A stretch of 64,000 nucleotides of DNA, taken from contig JAJDNC010000143.1 of assembly GCA_022340865.1 (NCBI GenBank), positions 29,497-93,496 of the forward strand, in the 5' to 3' direction. The notes beneath the pieces were generated by a model that was not told where the DNA came from, ran no database searches, and saw only the letters and a list, made by a program, of their open reading frames with translations. Position numbers and translations under genes: made by a program. This DNA is from Gemmatimonadota bacterium. Lineage in GTDB: Bacteria > Gemmatimonadota > Gemmatimonadetes > Longimicrobiales > Gaopeijiaceae. Positions 27,251 through 34,893 of the stretch are shown here, piece by piece (positions within the stretch are counted from its first letter, which is position 1; the number at the start of each line of letters is the position of its first letter).

Positions 27251-28330
27251 ATGGCGGATCCTCCCCTACCCGACCTGCTCTCCCTGGAGCCCGACGAGCT
27301 CCATCAGGCCCTCCTCAGGCACTTCGAGGGCCGAGGCCAGCCGGGCTATCGGGCAGGCCAGGTCCAGCGATGGATCTACGAGGGGCTCGCCCGCACGCCG
27401 GAGGAGATGACGGATCTCCCCGCACCGGAGCGGGCGGCCCTGGGCGAGGCCTTCCGCCTGGACGAGCCTGCGGAGGAGCGGCTCTCGGAGAGCCGCGACG
27501 GCACGGTGAAGCACCTCTGGCGCCTCTCCGACGGACACCTCGTGGAGTCCGTGTTGATCCCCACCGAGCGCCGGCTCACGCTGTGCATCTCCTCCCAGGC
27601 GGGGTGCGCCATGGGGTGCACGTTCTGCGCTACGGGGTGGGGCGGATTCGATCGGCAGCTCACCCCCGGCGAGATCGTGGGCCAGTACCGGGCTTCGCGC
27701 AGGTGGGTGGAGGGCCGCGACCTGGGAACCGTCACGAACCTCGTCTTCATGGGGATGGGCGAGCCCCTGGCCAACCGGGGCGCCCTCCATCCCGCCCTGA
27801 CGATCCTGAACCAAGGATACCGCGTGGGGGCCCGACGCATCACCGTCTCCACCGTGGGCGTCGTTCCGGGGATCCTGGAGCTGGCGGAACGCCCGGAGCA
27901 GTTCCGCCTCGCGCTGTCGCTGCACGCGCCGGACCCCGAGCTGCGCCGGGGGCTCATCCCCCTGGAGAAGCGCTATCCCCTGCCCCAGGTGATGTCGGCC
28001 CTGCGCCGCTTCGACGAGGCGGGGGGCAAGCGCATCACCTTCGAGTACACGCTGATCCGCGGCGTGAACGACGCGATGGAGCTGGTGCCGCCCCTGGCCG
28101 ACCTGGCGCGGGAGGTGGGGGCCTTCGTGAACCTCATCCCCTTCAATCCCATCCCCTACCAGGACTGGAGGCCGTCGCCGGCGGAGCGCATCCGCGCGTT
28201 CGCCGCGGGGCTGGAAGCACGGGGGGTGGAGGCGGCGGTGCGCGAGACTCGGGGCCGGGACATCGAGGCCGCGTGCGGACAGCTCCGGGCCCAGGTGCTC
28301 GTGCAGATGGGGAAAGGTCGGTCGGGGTAG
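27251..28330 (+). CDS. rlmN: 23S rRNA/tRNA adenine-C2 methyltransferase RlmN
   Basis: 359 residues, normal length. Radical SAM enzyme that methylates C2 of A2503 in 23S rRNA and A37 of some tRNAs. The [4Fe-4S] cysteines are in GCAMGCTFCATGWGG; the C-terminal methyl-carrying cysteine is in DIEAACGQL. Conserved GMGEPLANR and RITVSTVGVVPGI segments are present. AAAGG precedes the ATG. It is a single gene between the divergent vanZ operon and the convergent lepB gene. Confidence 0.96.
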   Translation: MADPPLPDLLSLEPDELHQALLRHFEGRGQPGYRAGQVQRWIYEGLARTPEEMTDLPAPERAALGEAFRLDEPAEERLSESRDGTVKHLWRLSDGHLVESVLIPTERRLTLCISSQAGCAMGCTFCATGWGGFDRQLTPGEIVGQYRASRRWVEGRDLGTVTNLVFMGMGEPLANRGALHPALTILNQGYRVGARRITVSTVGVVPGILELAERPEQFRLALSLHAPDPELRRGLIPLEKRYPLPQVMSALRRFDEAGGKRITFEYTLIRGVNDAMELVPPLADLAREVGAFVNLIPFNPIPYQDWRPSPAERIRAFAAGLEARGVEAAVRETRGRDIEAACGQLRAQVLVQMGKGRSG

Positions 28331-28363
28331 CCGCGCTCCCGACGCTCTCGAAGCTCGGGCACC

Positions 28364-28382
28364 CCCCGGGGAGCCTCCGGGG
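28364..28382. terminator. Bidirectional terminator-like hairpin between rlmN and lepB
   Basis: CCCCGG and CCGGGG pair around a 7-base loop, flanked by GAAG/CTTC that could extend the stem with bulges. It lies in the 102-base gap between convergent genes. An 8-base direct repeat CTAGTGGA also occurs at 28411 and 28433. Confidence 0.4.
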
Positions 28383-28432
28383 CTTCGGTCGCGGCGGCAC
28401 GGCCGGACCGCTAGTGGAGTGTCTCCCCTACC

Positions 28433-29245
28433 CTAGTGGATCCCCTTGCCGATGCGGCCCCAGCGGATCTCCCGGAGCCACGGGAACGCCTTGTAGGGGT
28501 CCCTGTGGTACGAGAAGTAGATGAACTCGGCCCTGCCCTCGAAGCGCCACCGCTCCACCAGCCCCCAATAGCGTGAGTCGAGGCTCTCGTCGCGGTTGTC
28601 GCCCATCATGAAGTACCGGCCCGGGGGAATGATGAGCGGCCCCCAGTTGTCCCGCGTGGGCGAGTACGTTCGCGGGTCCACCCCCGGCTCCAGGTATTTC
28701 TTCTGCCACACCATCCAGGGATACGACTCGTCGGGGCCGCCGGTATGCCTCACGTACGGCTCGTTCTGCTCCTTGCCGTCGATGTAGAGCACGCCCCCCT
28801 TCATCTGCAGCGTGTCTCCCGGCATGCCGATGAGACGCTTCACCAGCTTCATCTTCACGGAGTCCGGGGGCGGCGGCGTGAAGACCAGGACGTCCCCGCG
28901 GTGGGGCTCGGAATACCCGGGAATGCGGATGTTCGTCAGCGGAATCCGCGTGCCCATGGCTGCGCGGTTGACCACCAGCATGTCCCCAACGAGCAGGGTG
29001 TTCTCCATGGACCCCGACGTGATGACGAAGGTCTGCACGATGAAGCTGCGGAGGACGAGGAACAGGATGCCCGCGATGAGGATGGACTTGCCCCATTCCC
29101 ACGCCCATTCCCCGAAGGTCGTGGATCGGCTGGTCCGCTTCTGCGAGCCTCCCGCCCGACGGCGGGTAGGGCGCTTCCCCTTCCCGCCGCTCTCCTGGTC
29201 TCCCCGCTCCTTGTCGCCGTTCCCGGCGGTTCCTCGCTTGGCCAT
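28433..29245 (-). CDS. lepB: Signal peptidase I
   Basis: 270 residues. Family S26 serine protease that removes signal peptides at the outer face of the inner membrane. A long charged cytoplasmic N-terminus (1-50), one membrane helix (about 52-72), the catalytic Ser79 in SGSMENTL, and the catalytic Lys136 in KRLIGMPGDTL; GDNRDESLDSRYWG is the conserved box near the C-terminus. It is the last gene of the panB-panC-yqeK-lytR_C run, 24 bases after its neighbour. Confidence 0.96.
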   Translation of the reverse strand: MAKRGTAGNGDKERGDQESGGKGKRPTRRRAGGSQKRTSRSTTFGEWAWEWGKSILIAGILFLVLRSFIVQTFVITSGSMENTLLVGDMLVVNRAAMGTRIPLTNIRIPGYSEPHRGDVLVFTPPPPDSVKMKLVKRLIGMPGDTLQMKGGVLYIDGKEQNEPYVRHTGGPDESYPWMVWQKKYLEPGVDPRTYSPTRDNWGPLIIPPGRYFMMGDNRDESLDSRYWGLVERWRFEGRAEFIYFSYHRDPYKAFPWLREIRWGRIGKGIH

Positions 29246-29269
29246 CCTTCTCCGTGCCTTACCCGGCGG

Positions 29270-29755
29270 TCATCGCTTGAGCCATCTCCTCGGGTCCCAC
29301 CAGGCGCGCTTCGGGGCCTGCGACACGGCAGACACGCGCCCGCTCCCTGCTTCCCAGTCCTTCCCCAGCAATACGGAAACGTCCAGGTAGAGGTTCGAGT
29401 CGGGCTCGCTGCGGACCCTGCGGATCCCCAGCGCGTCGGCGACGCCCCGAGCCTCGTTCAGGTGGCCCGTCCTGTCCAGGACCACGGACGAGTCCCTTCC
29501 GAAGGTCTGCGCGTTTCCGAAGAAAACGACGTCGAACCCCTTGTCCCGCAGCCGGTCCGTGGCCAGGCGCGCCGCTCCCTGGCTCCCTCCGGCGTTGAGC
29601 ACCTCCACCCGCACCCGAACCTGTGGAGTTCCCTCTCCGGGAGCTCCCGGCCCTCCACCCCTGTGGCCCCACCACTGGGACCAGGCCGAGCCGATGAAGG
29701 TCCCGGCCAGGAGCACCACCACCACCACCGCCAGCGCGCGCAGGCGAGCCCCCAT
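29270..29755 (-). CDS. Membrane-anchored LytR C-terminal domain protein
   Basis: 161 residues from MGARLRALAVVVVVLLAG. A single N-terminal helix (about 5-27) is followed by a Gly/Pro-rich linker and a LytR_C-like domain (about 46-135: VRVEVLNAGGSQGAARLATDRLRDKGF...DALGI...LYLDVSVLLG). The domain faces the cell envelope; its ligand is unknown. It overlaps the yqeK stop as TGATG. This protein appears without the LCP catalytic domain found in LytR itself. The longer track ORF (to 30223) runs antisense-frame through yqeK and is rejected. Confidence 0.8.
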   Translation of the reverse strand: MGARLRALAVVVVVLLAGTFIGSAWSQWWGHRGGGPGAPGEGTPQVRVRVEVLNAGGSQGAARLATDRLRDKGFDVVFFGNAQTFGRDSSVVLDRTGHLNEARGVADALGIRRVRSEPDSNLYLDVSVLLGKDWEAGSGRVSAVSQAPKRAWWDPRRWLKR

Positions 29756-30336
29756 CACCCCTCCGACGCAAGGGAGTTCCAGAAGCTCATGGTCTCCGGA
29801 CGCACCGGCCGACCCGTCTCCAGGAGATGCCGGATGCGTGCCCCGAGGATCTCCCGCACCACCTCGTGCAGGGCCTCCGGCATGCGACCCCGGAGGCCGG
29901 CGCGCCATTCGTCCCTCAGGCCCGTCCTTCCCGGCTCGAGGAAGTCGGCGCAGTAGAGCGCGTGTCCCTGCCGGCCGAGGTCCGCATGGCCCAACGTGTG
30001 GTACGCAACCGCCCGAAGCAGCCCGCCGTCCTCCACACCGTCGATGCGCAGGCGTTCGGCGGCAGCGGGCCCGTGGAGGATGGACGGGGGAAGCGCCGTC
30101 AGCCCGGGCGGCACACGCCCGCGCAACTTCTCGGGGTCGGCGTCCCGAAGGGCATCGTGGAGGTATGCGAGGGCGACCCAGCGCGTGCGCTCGTCTTCGG
30201 GCACGCCGAGCCCGGCGCTCCACGACGCGAGGAGCGCGGCCACCCTGCTCATGTGCTCCCTCCGCTCCTCCGTAGCCTCGGCCCAGGTCGGCAGCTCACC
30301 CGCCGCCGCCCGCTCCACCACCCTGTGCGGCCCCAT
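29755..30336 (-). CDS. YqeK-like HD-domain nucleotide hydrolase
   Basis: 193 residues. HD-domain protein resembling YqeK, a symmetrical diadenosine tetraphosphate (Ap4A) hydrolase: EHMSRVAALLASW, YLHDALRD (HD), ILHGPAAAERL, AVAYHTLGHADL, ALYCADFLEPGR, and the C-terminal RPVRPETMSFWNSL that YqeK also has. All metal-ligand positions look intact. It would degrade Ap4A in the cytoplasm. In Firmicutes yqeK lies with nadD and rsfS; here it follows panC after 2 bases and overlaps the LytR_C gene. Ap4A hydrolase activity is inferred from family. Confidence 0.8.
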   Translation of the reverse strand: MGPHRVVERAAAGELPTWAEATEERREHMSRVAALLASWSAGLGVPEDERTRWVALAYLHDALRDADPEKLRGRVPPGLTALPPSILHGPAAAERLRIDGVEDGGLLRAVAYHTLGHADLGRQGHALYCADFLEPGRTGLRDEWRAGLRGRMPEALHEVVREILGARIRHLLETGRPVRPETMSFWNSLASEG

Positions 30337-30338
30337 GG

Positions 30339-31184
30339 TCAGCTCAGCTCGACGTTGTCGATGAGGCGCGTGGTTCCGCAGAAGGCCGCCAGGGCCACAA
30401 CGTCGCCGGGTGAAGCGCTGTTCACGGCCTCCAATCCCTCCGGCTCCACCACCTCCGCGTACTGGAGGCTCAGGAGCGGGTGGTTGGCGATCTCACGCTC
30501 CACCGCGGCGAGCAGGGCCGCGGCTCGCCGCTCGCCGCCGCCGAAGAGGGCCGCGGTCGCCGAAAGCGCACGGTGCAGCCCCACGGCCTGGGTCCGCTCC
30601 GGTCCGCTCAGATACGCATTCCGGGAGCTCATCGCGAGGCCGTCGCTCTCCCGGACGATGGGCCCGGTCTCGACGCGGACGCCCAGGTTCAGGTCCCGGG
30701 CCATGCGCCGTATGAGGACGGACTGTTGGAAGTCCTTCCGCCCGAAGACCGCCACGTCCGGCCGCACCAGACCGAATAGCTTCGCCACCACCGTGAGGAC
30801 GCCACGGAAATGTCCTGGGCGGTGCGCGCCGCAGAGGCGGCGCTCCATGGGGCCGGGGGAGACCGTCACCTGAGGGTCTCCCGCCGGGTACATCTCCTCG
30901 ACGGTGGGTACGAACACCACGTCCGTGCCGCGCGCCTCGAGCAGCGCCAGGTCCCTGGCCTCGTCCCGTGGGTACGTGCCGAGATCCTCTCCCGGGCCGA
31001 ACTGGAGCGGGTTCACGAAGATCGACACGACGACGGTCTCCGCGAGGTCGTGCGCACGGTCCACCAGGGACAGATGCCCTTCGTGGAGAAAGCCCATGGT
31101 GGGCACGAGGCACACCTTCCGCGAGGGCCCCCGCAGGTCCCGGGTCGCCGCCGTCAGCTCCTCCCGGGTGCGAACCGTCAGCAC
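30339..31184 (-). CDS. panC: Pantothenate synthetase (pantoate-beta-alanine ligase)
   Basis: 281 residues, normal length. ATP-dependent condensation of pantoate with beta-alanine. HIGH-type motif PTMGFLHEGHLSLV, VSIFVNPLQFGPGEDL, FGRKDFQQ and the KMSKS-like MSSRNAYLS are present. It follows panB after 55 bases, giving the last two steps of pantothenate synthesis together except panD and panE, which are not in the window. Confidence 0.97.
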   Translation of the reverse strand: MLTVRTREELTAATRDLRGPSRKVCLVPTMGFLHEGHLSLVDRAHDLAETVVVSIFVNPLQFGPGEDLGTYPRDEARDLALLEARGTDVVFVPTVEEMYPAGDPQVTVSPGPMERRLCGAHRPGHFRGVLTVVAKLFGLVRPDVAVFGRKDFQQSVLIRRMARDLNLGVRVETGPIVRESDGLAMSSRNAYLSGPERTQAVGLHRALSATAALFGGGERRAAALLAAVEREIANHPLLSLQYAEVVEPEGLEAVNSASPGDVVALAAFCGTTRLIDNVELS

Positions 31185-31239
31185 GTCGGGCGCCCGGGCG
31201 CAGATGCCCCCAACGCCACCGCGTTCCCTGCCTTTCGCA

Positions 31240-32073
31240 CTAATCCTCTCCGAAGGAGTGCTCTGCGTCGGGATACGAGCGCTCCCGGACCTCCCGTGCG
31301 TATGCGCGCACCCCCTCGAGGGCGACGTCGTGAAGCTCCGCGAACCGCTTCAGGAACTTGGGCCTGAAGCCGGGATTGAGGCCGAGGGCGTCGTAGAGAA
31401 CCAGGACCTGACCGTCGCATCCCGGGCCGGCACCGATGCCGATGGTGGGAATCGTGAGGGATGCCGAGATCTCCCGGGCCAACGGGGCGGGAAGGAGCTC
31501 CAGCACCACCGAGAACGCCCCCGCCTCCTCCAGGGCGGCCGCCTCGCGGCGGATGCGCTCAGCCGCGGCCTCGTCCCGTCCCTGCACCCGGTATCCCCCC
31601 AGCGCGTGCACGGACTGGGGCGTGAGGCCGATGTGCCCCATGACCGGGATGCCGGCGGCGACCAGGGCCCGGACGGCCTCGCACGTGCGCTCGTGGCCGC
31701 CCTCGATCTTCACCGCCTCCACCCCGGCCTCCTTCAAGCCGCGGCCGGCATTGCGGAGCGCGTCCTCCACCGAGGCCTGATAGGTCATGAACGGCATGTC
31801 CAACACCACGAGGGTCTCCGGAGCGCCGCGCTTCACCGCCCGGGCGTGATGGATCATGTCGTCCAGCGTGACGGGGATGGTGGAATCGTACCCCAGGACC
31901 ACCTGGCCGAGGGAATCTCCCACGAGGATGAGGTCCACCTCCGCCTCTTCCAGGAGTCGTGCGAAGAGGAAATCGTAGGCCGTCATCACGACGATGGGCC
32001 GGCCCTCCCGCTTCATCTCCAGGAGGCGCCGGATGCTCGCCCTGCCGCCTCGACCCTTGTCCCCGTGGGGCAT
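31240..32073 (-). CDS. panB: 3-methyl-2-oxobutanoate hydroxymethyltransferase
   Basis: 277 residues, the usual length. Transfers a hydroxymethyl group from methylene-tetrahydrofolate to ketoisovalerate, the first committed step of pantothenate synthesis. PIVVMTAYDFLFARLLEEAEVDLILVGDSLGQVVLGYDSTIPV holds the metal-binding Asp residues; KIEGG and GHIGLTPQS are conserved. It is the first gene of a five-gene operon and has the clearest promoter in the window, ending about 40 bases upstream. Confidence 0.97.
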   Translation of the reverse strand: MPHGDKGRGGRASIRRLLEMKREGRPIVVMTAYDFLFARLLEEAEVDLILVGDSLGQVVLGYDSTIPVTLDDMIHHARAVKRGAPETLVVLDMPFMTYQASVEDALRNAGRGLKEAGVEAVKIEGGHERTCEAVRALVAAGIPVMGHIGLTPQSVHALGGYRVQGRDEAAAERIRREAAALEEAGAFSVVLELLPAPLAREISASLTIPTIGIGAGPGCDGQVLVLYDALGLNPGFRPKFLKRFAELHDVALEGVRAYAREVRERSYPDAEHSFGED

Positions 32074-32114
32074 CGATTCCGACCCTTGGATGAATGGCCC
32101 TTTGCCGACCCAGG

Positions 32115-32143
32115 ACGCTAGATCCGCGCGGGGGTGGTGTCAA
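32115..32143 (-). promoter_or_regulatory. Promoter of the panB-panC-yqeK-lytR_C-lepB operon
   Basis: A consensus TTGACA, exactly 17 bases, and TAGCGT on the minus strand, predicting a start near 32108 and a 35-base leader with AAGGGT before the panB ATG. It is the strongest sigma-70-like promoter I see here. Confidence 0.7.
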
Positions 32144-32196
32144 ACCTCGCGATCCCCCCGTGCTTTCGGGGGGGGCGCGTCGCTCCGACCCCCCAT

Positions 32197-32202
32197 TACC
32201 TT
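32197..32202 (+). promoter_or_regulatory. Possible -10 box for a leaderless NFACT transcript
   Basis: TACCTT ends 5 bases before the ATG and no ribosome-binding site is present. The same TACCTT occurs at the same place before truA. No -35 is visible. Confidence 0.35.
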
Positions 32203-32207
32203 GATCG

Positions 32208-33863
32208 ATGCCTCTGCTCTGGGACCCGTTGCTCGTCCGCCACCTCGCCCGGGAGCTCGACGGGGCTCTCCGGGGTGCGCGTCTCCGCGCCCTGCGCCTG
32301 GACGGGTCCACCCGGGACGCGGCCCTTCTCTTCCGTGAGGCCACCCTCCACTGGCCCCTGCACCCGGCGCAGGGCGCTCCCCGGGTCCTGCCGCCGGCCG
32401 AGCCGGCCAGCGGCGACCTGCCCCTCACCGGGCGGGTGCACCGCGTCGGCTCTCCGGCCGACGAGCGCATCGTGGTGCTGGAGGTCCTCCCGATCCGGCG
32501 CGGCCGGAGCGCGCTGGACATCCGCGTGGAGCTCCTCGGCAACCAGTGGAACCTCGTGGTGACCGAGGGTACCGACGCGCGCATCCGCCACGTCCTCGTG
32601 CGCCGCCGCGGCCGCCGCGACCTGGTGGTGGGCTCGGCGTACGCCCCGCCCGCATCGTCGGGGCGCGAGGGATGCCTGGAGCCGCTTTCCCTGGAGCGGT
32701 GGCAGGAGATCCTCACCGGCGCGTCCGCCCCGGTCCGACGCCGCGAGCTGGTACGCACCGTAGCGTGGACGTCGTCGGTGAACGCCGACGCGCTGACGCC
32801 TCCCGGCGATCCGCCCGACGTCGAAGCGCTCCGTGCCGGATACCTCCTGTGGCGTGGCATGGCGCACGAAGACGCACCGGCCCGGCCGGTGCTGCTCCAG
32901 ACCCGAAGTGGCCCGCAGCCGTATCCGTGGCCTTTGCCCGGCATCCCGGCCGACCGTCACGCCACGCTCCTGGAAGCGCTGGACGCATGGACGTCCGCCG
33001 TCCAGGGAGGCGCCGGCGCCCTCCTGGCACCGGAGCTCGTCGCGGCGCTGGAGGCCGGTGTGGACCACGCGTCGCGCAGGGTGAGCCGCCTCCGTGCCGA
33101 GCTCGCAGGCGCGCCCGATCCGGCTTCCCTTCGAGCCTCGGGAGACCTCCTGCTCGCACGGCTTTCGTCGGTGCGGCCGGGTTCCCCGGAGGTCGTCCTC
33201 GAGGACTTCGAGGGACGTCCCGTGCGGGTGGAGCTCGACCCACGCCTCGCCCCCCACGAGAACGCCGATGCGCTCTACGAGCGCGCAGCGCGGGCGGAGC
33301 GCACCCGGGAGCGGCTCCCCGGCCTGGTGGTCGAGGCCGAGGCACGGGTGGCTCGCCTGGAAGACCTGCTGGATCGCGTCCGCCGCGGCGAGGCGGAGGA
33401 GAAGGAGGTGCGCCGCGCCCTGCCCCGGCCGGCCCAGGACCGAGCGGCCCCTAAGGGCTCTTCCGGCTCCCCGCTTCCGTATCGGAGCTACCGAAGCTCG
33501 GGGGGCATGGAGATCCGCGTCGGCAGGGGCGCGCGGCACAACGACGAGCTCACGTTCCGACACTCCGCGCCGCAGGACGTATGGCTGCACGCCCGCCACG
33601 CCTCGGGCGCCCACGTGATCCTGCGCTGGGGGCGCACGGAGAGCCCCCCGGCCAGGGATCTGCACGAGGCGGCGGTGCTGGCGGCACTCAACTCCAGGGC
33701 GCGCACCTCTGGAACCGTGCCCGTGGACTGGACCCTGCGGAAGTACGTGCGCAAGCCCCGGGGCTCGCCCCCGGGGCGGGTGGTCATGGAGCGGGCGCAG
33801 ACGGTGTTCGTGACGCCGGACCCGGAGCTCGCCGAGCGGCTCGCCGAGCGGGAGGCGGAGTGA
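32208..33863 (+). CDS. NFACT family protein (RqcH/Fbp-like)
   Basis: 551 residues, matching the bacterial RqcH/FbpA family. N-terminal NFACT-N domain (about 1-200), helix-hairpin-helix and coiled-coil middle (about 250-400; RTRERLPGLVVEAEARVARLEDLLDRVRRGEAEE), and C-terminal NFACT-R domain (about 420-530; GGMEIRVGRGARHNDELTF...DVWLHARHASGAHVIL). Family members bind stalled 50S subunits with peptidyl-tRNA and add Ala tails, or were described as fibronectin binders. The usual Asp-Arg pair of the N-domain seems to read Glu-Arg here (DERIVVLEV). Convergent with trpA. Confidence 0.85.
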   Translation: MPLLWDPLLVRHLARELDGALRGARLRALRLDGSTRDAALLFREATLHWPLHPAQGAPRVLPPAEPASGDLPLTGRVHRVGSPADERIVVLEVLPIRRGRSALDIRVELLGNQWNLVVTEGTDARIRHVLVRRRGRRDLVVGSAYAPPASSGREGCLEPLSLERWQEILTGASAPVRRRELVRTVAWTSSVNADALTPPGDPPDVEALRAGYLLWRGMAHEDAPARPVLLQTRSGPQPYPWPLPGIPADRHATLLEALDAWTSAVQGGAGALLAPELVAALEAGVDHASRRVSRLRAELAGAPDPASLRASGDLLLARLSSVRPGSPEVVLEDFEGRPVRVELDPRLAPHENADALYERAARAERTRERLPGLVVEAEARVARLEDLLDRVRRGEAEEKEVRRALPRPAQDRAAPKGSSGSPLPYRSYRSSGGMEIRVGRGARHNDELTFRHSAPQDVWLHARHASGAHVILRWGRTESPPARDLHEAAVLAALNSRARTSGTVPVDWTLRKYVRKPRGSPPGRVVMERAQTVFVTPDPELAERLAEREAE

Positions 33864-33980
33864 GGAGGTGAGGCGCGGCCGGCGGGAGGCCGTGGAGAGG
33901 CGGAGGTCCGAGCCCCTGGCGACGATTCCGCGAGCCTCCTCGCGTATCCCCGCAGGAGCTACACGCGCGATGGCGGGTGG

Positions 33981-34080
33981 CTCAGAGCGAAGGGGGTCGG
34001 GCCTCCGCCTCCACCGACCCCGGTGTCGAACGGCGCGTCGCTCCGAGCGAAGGGGCCGCGCCTCCGCCAGCCCCGGCTCC
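33981..34080. repeat. Two tandem 60-base units, each with a hairpin, between convergent genes
   Basis: Units starting at 33981 (CTCAGAGCGAAGGGGG) and 34041 (CTCCGAGCGAAGGGGC) repeat with a 60-base period. The rest of the 238-base gap shows nothing else. Similarity is strongest at the unit starts and in the shared GCCTCCGCC loop. Confidence 0.5.
33993..34021. terminator. Strong hairpin in the first repeat unit
   Basis: GGGGTCGG and CCGACCCC form a perfect 8-bp stem with a 13-base loop. The second unit has a shorter version (GGGGC/GCCCC, 34052-34074) with the same 13-base loop. Position between the NFACT gene and trpA suggests bidirectional termination. Confidence 0.5.
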
Positions 34081-34101
34081 GTCGGCCGTGGGGCGAGGGC
34101 G

Positions 34102-34893
34102 TCAGCCCCCGTCCATGGCCCTGCGCAGGGCGGCCACGAACACCGCACCCGCCTCCAGGCCCTCTTCCTCCAGGGTCCTGACAAGGGCGCTCCCCACCAC
34201 CACGCCGTCGGCCAAGCTCGCCACCGCCGCGGCCTGCTCCGGCGTCGAGATGCCGAACCCCACGGCCACCGGGATCGAGGACGCACGCCGGACCTCACGC
34301 ACCTCCTCCGCCAGGGACTCGCGCAGGGTGGCCCGGGCGCCGGTGACCCCCGTGCGGGATATGTAGTAGAGGAAGCCGGACGACGACGCGGCGATGCGCG
34401 CGACACGCTCGACATTCGTGGTGGGCGCCACCAGCCGGATGAAGTCGAGGTCGGACGTGCGGATGCGCTCCTCGAGCTCGGGGTCGGCGCCCAAGGGGAG
34501 GTCGGTGACGAGGAGCCCCTGGGCGCCCGCCGCCAGGGCGTCGGCGAGGAAGGCGTCGATGCCGTAGCGGACCAGCGGGTTCAGATAGGAGAAGAGCACC
34601 ACCGGGACGTCGCTTCCGGAGCGGAACGCCCGCACCTCGTCCAGCACCGTGTGCACGGTGGTCCCGCCCTGGAGGGCCCGGAAGGAGGAACGCTGGATGG
34701 TGGGCCCGTCGGCCAGGGGATCCGAGAAGGGAACACCCAGCTCGATGACGTCTGCCCCGGCGCCGGCCAGCCCACCCAGGATCTCGGCGGTGTGGCCCGG
34801 AAGGGGGTGACCCGCGGTGACGTAGGGTATGAGTGCCGAGCGCTCTTCGCGCCGACGGCGCCCGAACGCCTCCGCGATGGAACGGGCGGTCAC
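34102..34893 (-). CDS. trpA: Tryptophan synthase alpha chain
   Basis: 263 residues from GTG 34893, which overlaps the HD-GYP stop as GTGA. The ORF track's 628-residue version is an out-of-gene extension. Cleaves indole-3-glycerol phosphate to indole. Catalytic Glu and Asp are in DVIELGVPFSDPLADGP; PYVTAGHP and SIPVAVGFGIST are conserved. It is the last gene of the run and separated from trpB by two non-trp genes, although TrpA and TrpB work as one complex. Confidence 0.96.
   Translation of the reverse strand: MTARSIAEAFGRRRREERSALIPYVTAGHPLPGHTAEILGGLAGAGADVIELGVPFSDPLADGPTIQRSSFRALQGGTTVHTVLDEVRAFRSGSDVPVVLFSYLNPLVRYGIDAFLADALAAGAQGLLVTDLPLGADPELEERIRTSDLDFIRLVAPTTNVERVARIAASSSGFLYYISRTGVTGARATLRESLAEEVREVRRASSIPVAVGFGISTPEQAAAVASLADGVVVGSALVRTLEEEGLEAGAVFVAALRRAMDGG

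Noticed and set aside
28411-28440. CTAGTGGA direct repeat as a transposon target duplication
   Set aside because: Only 8 bases with 14 bases between and no element inside; chance is likely.
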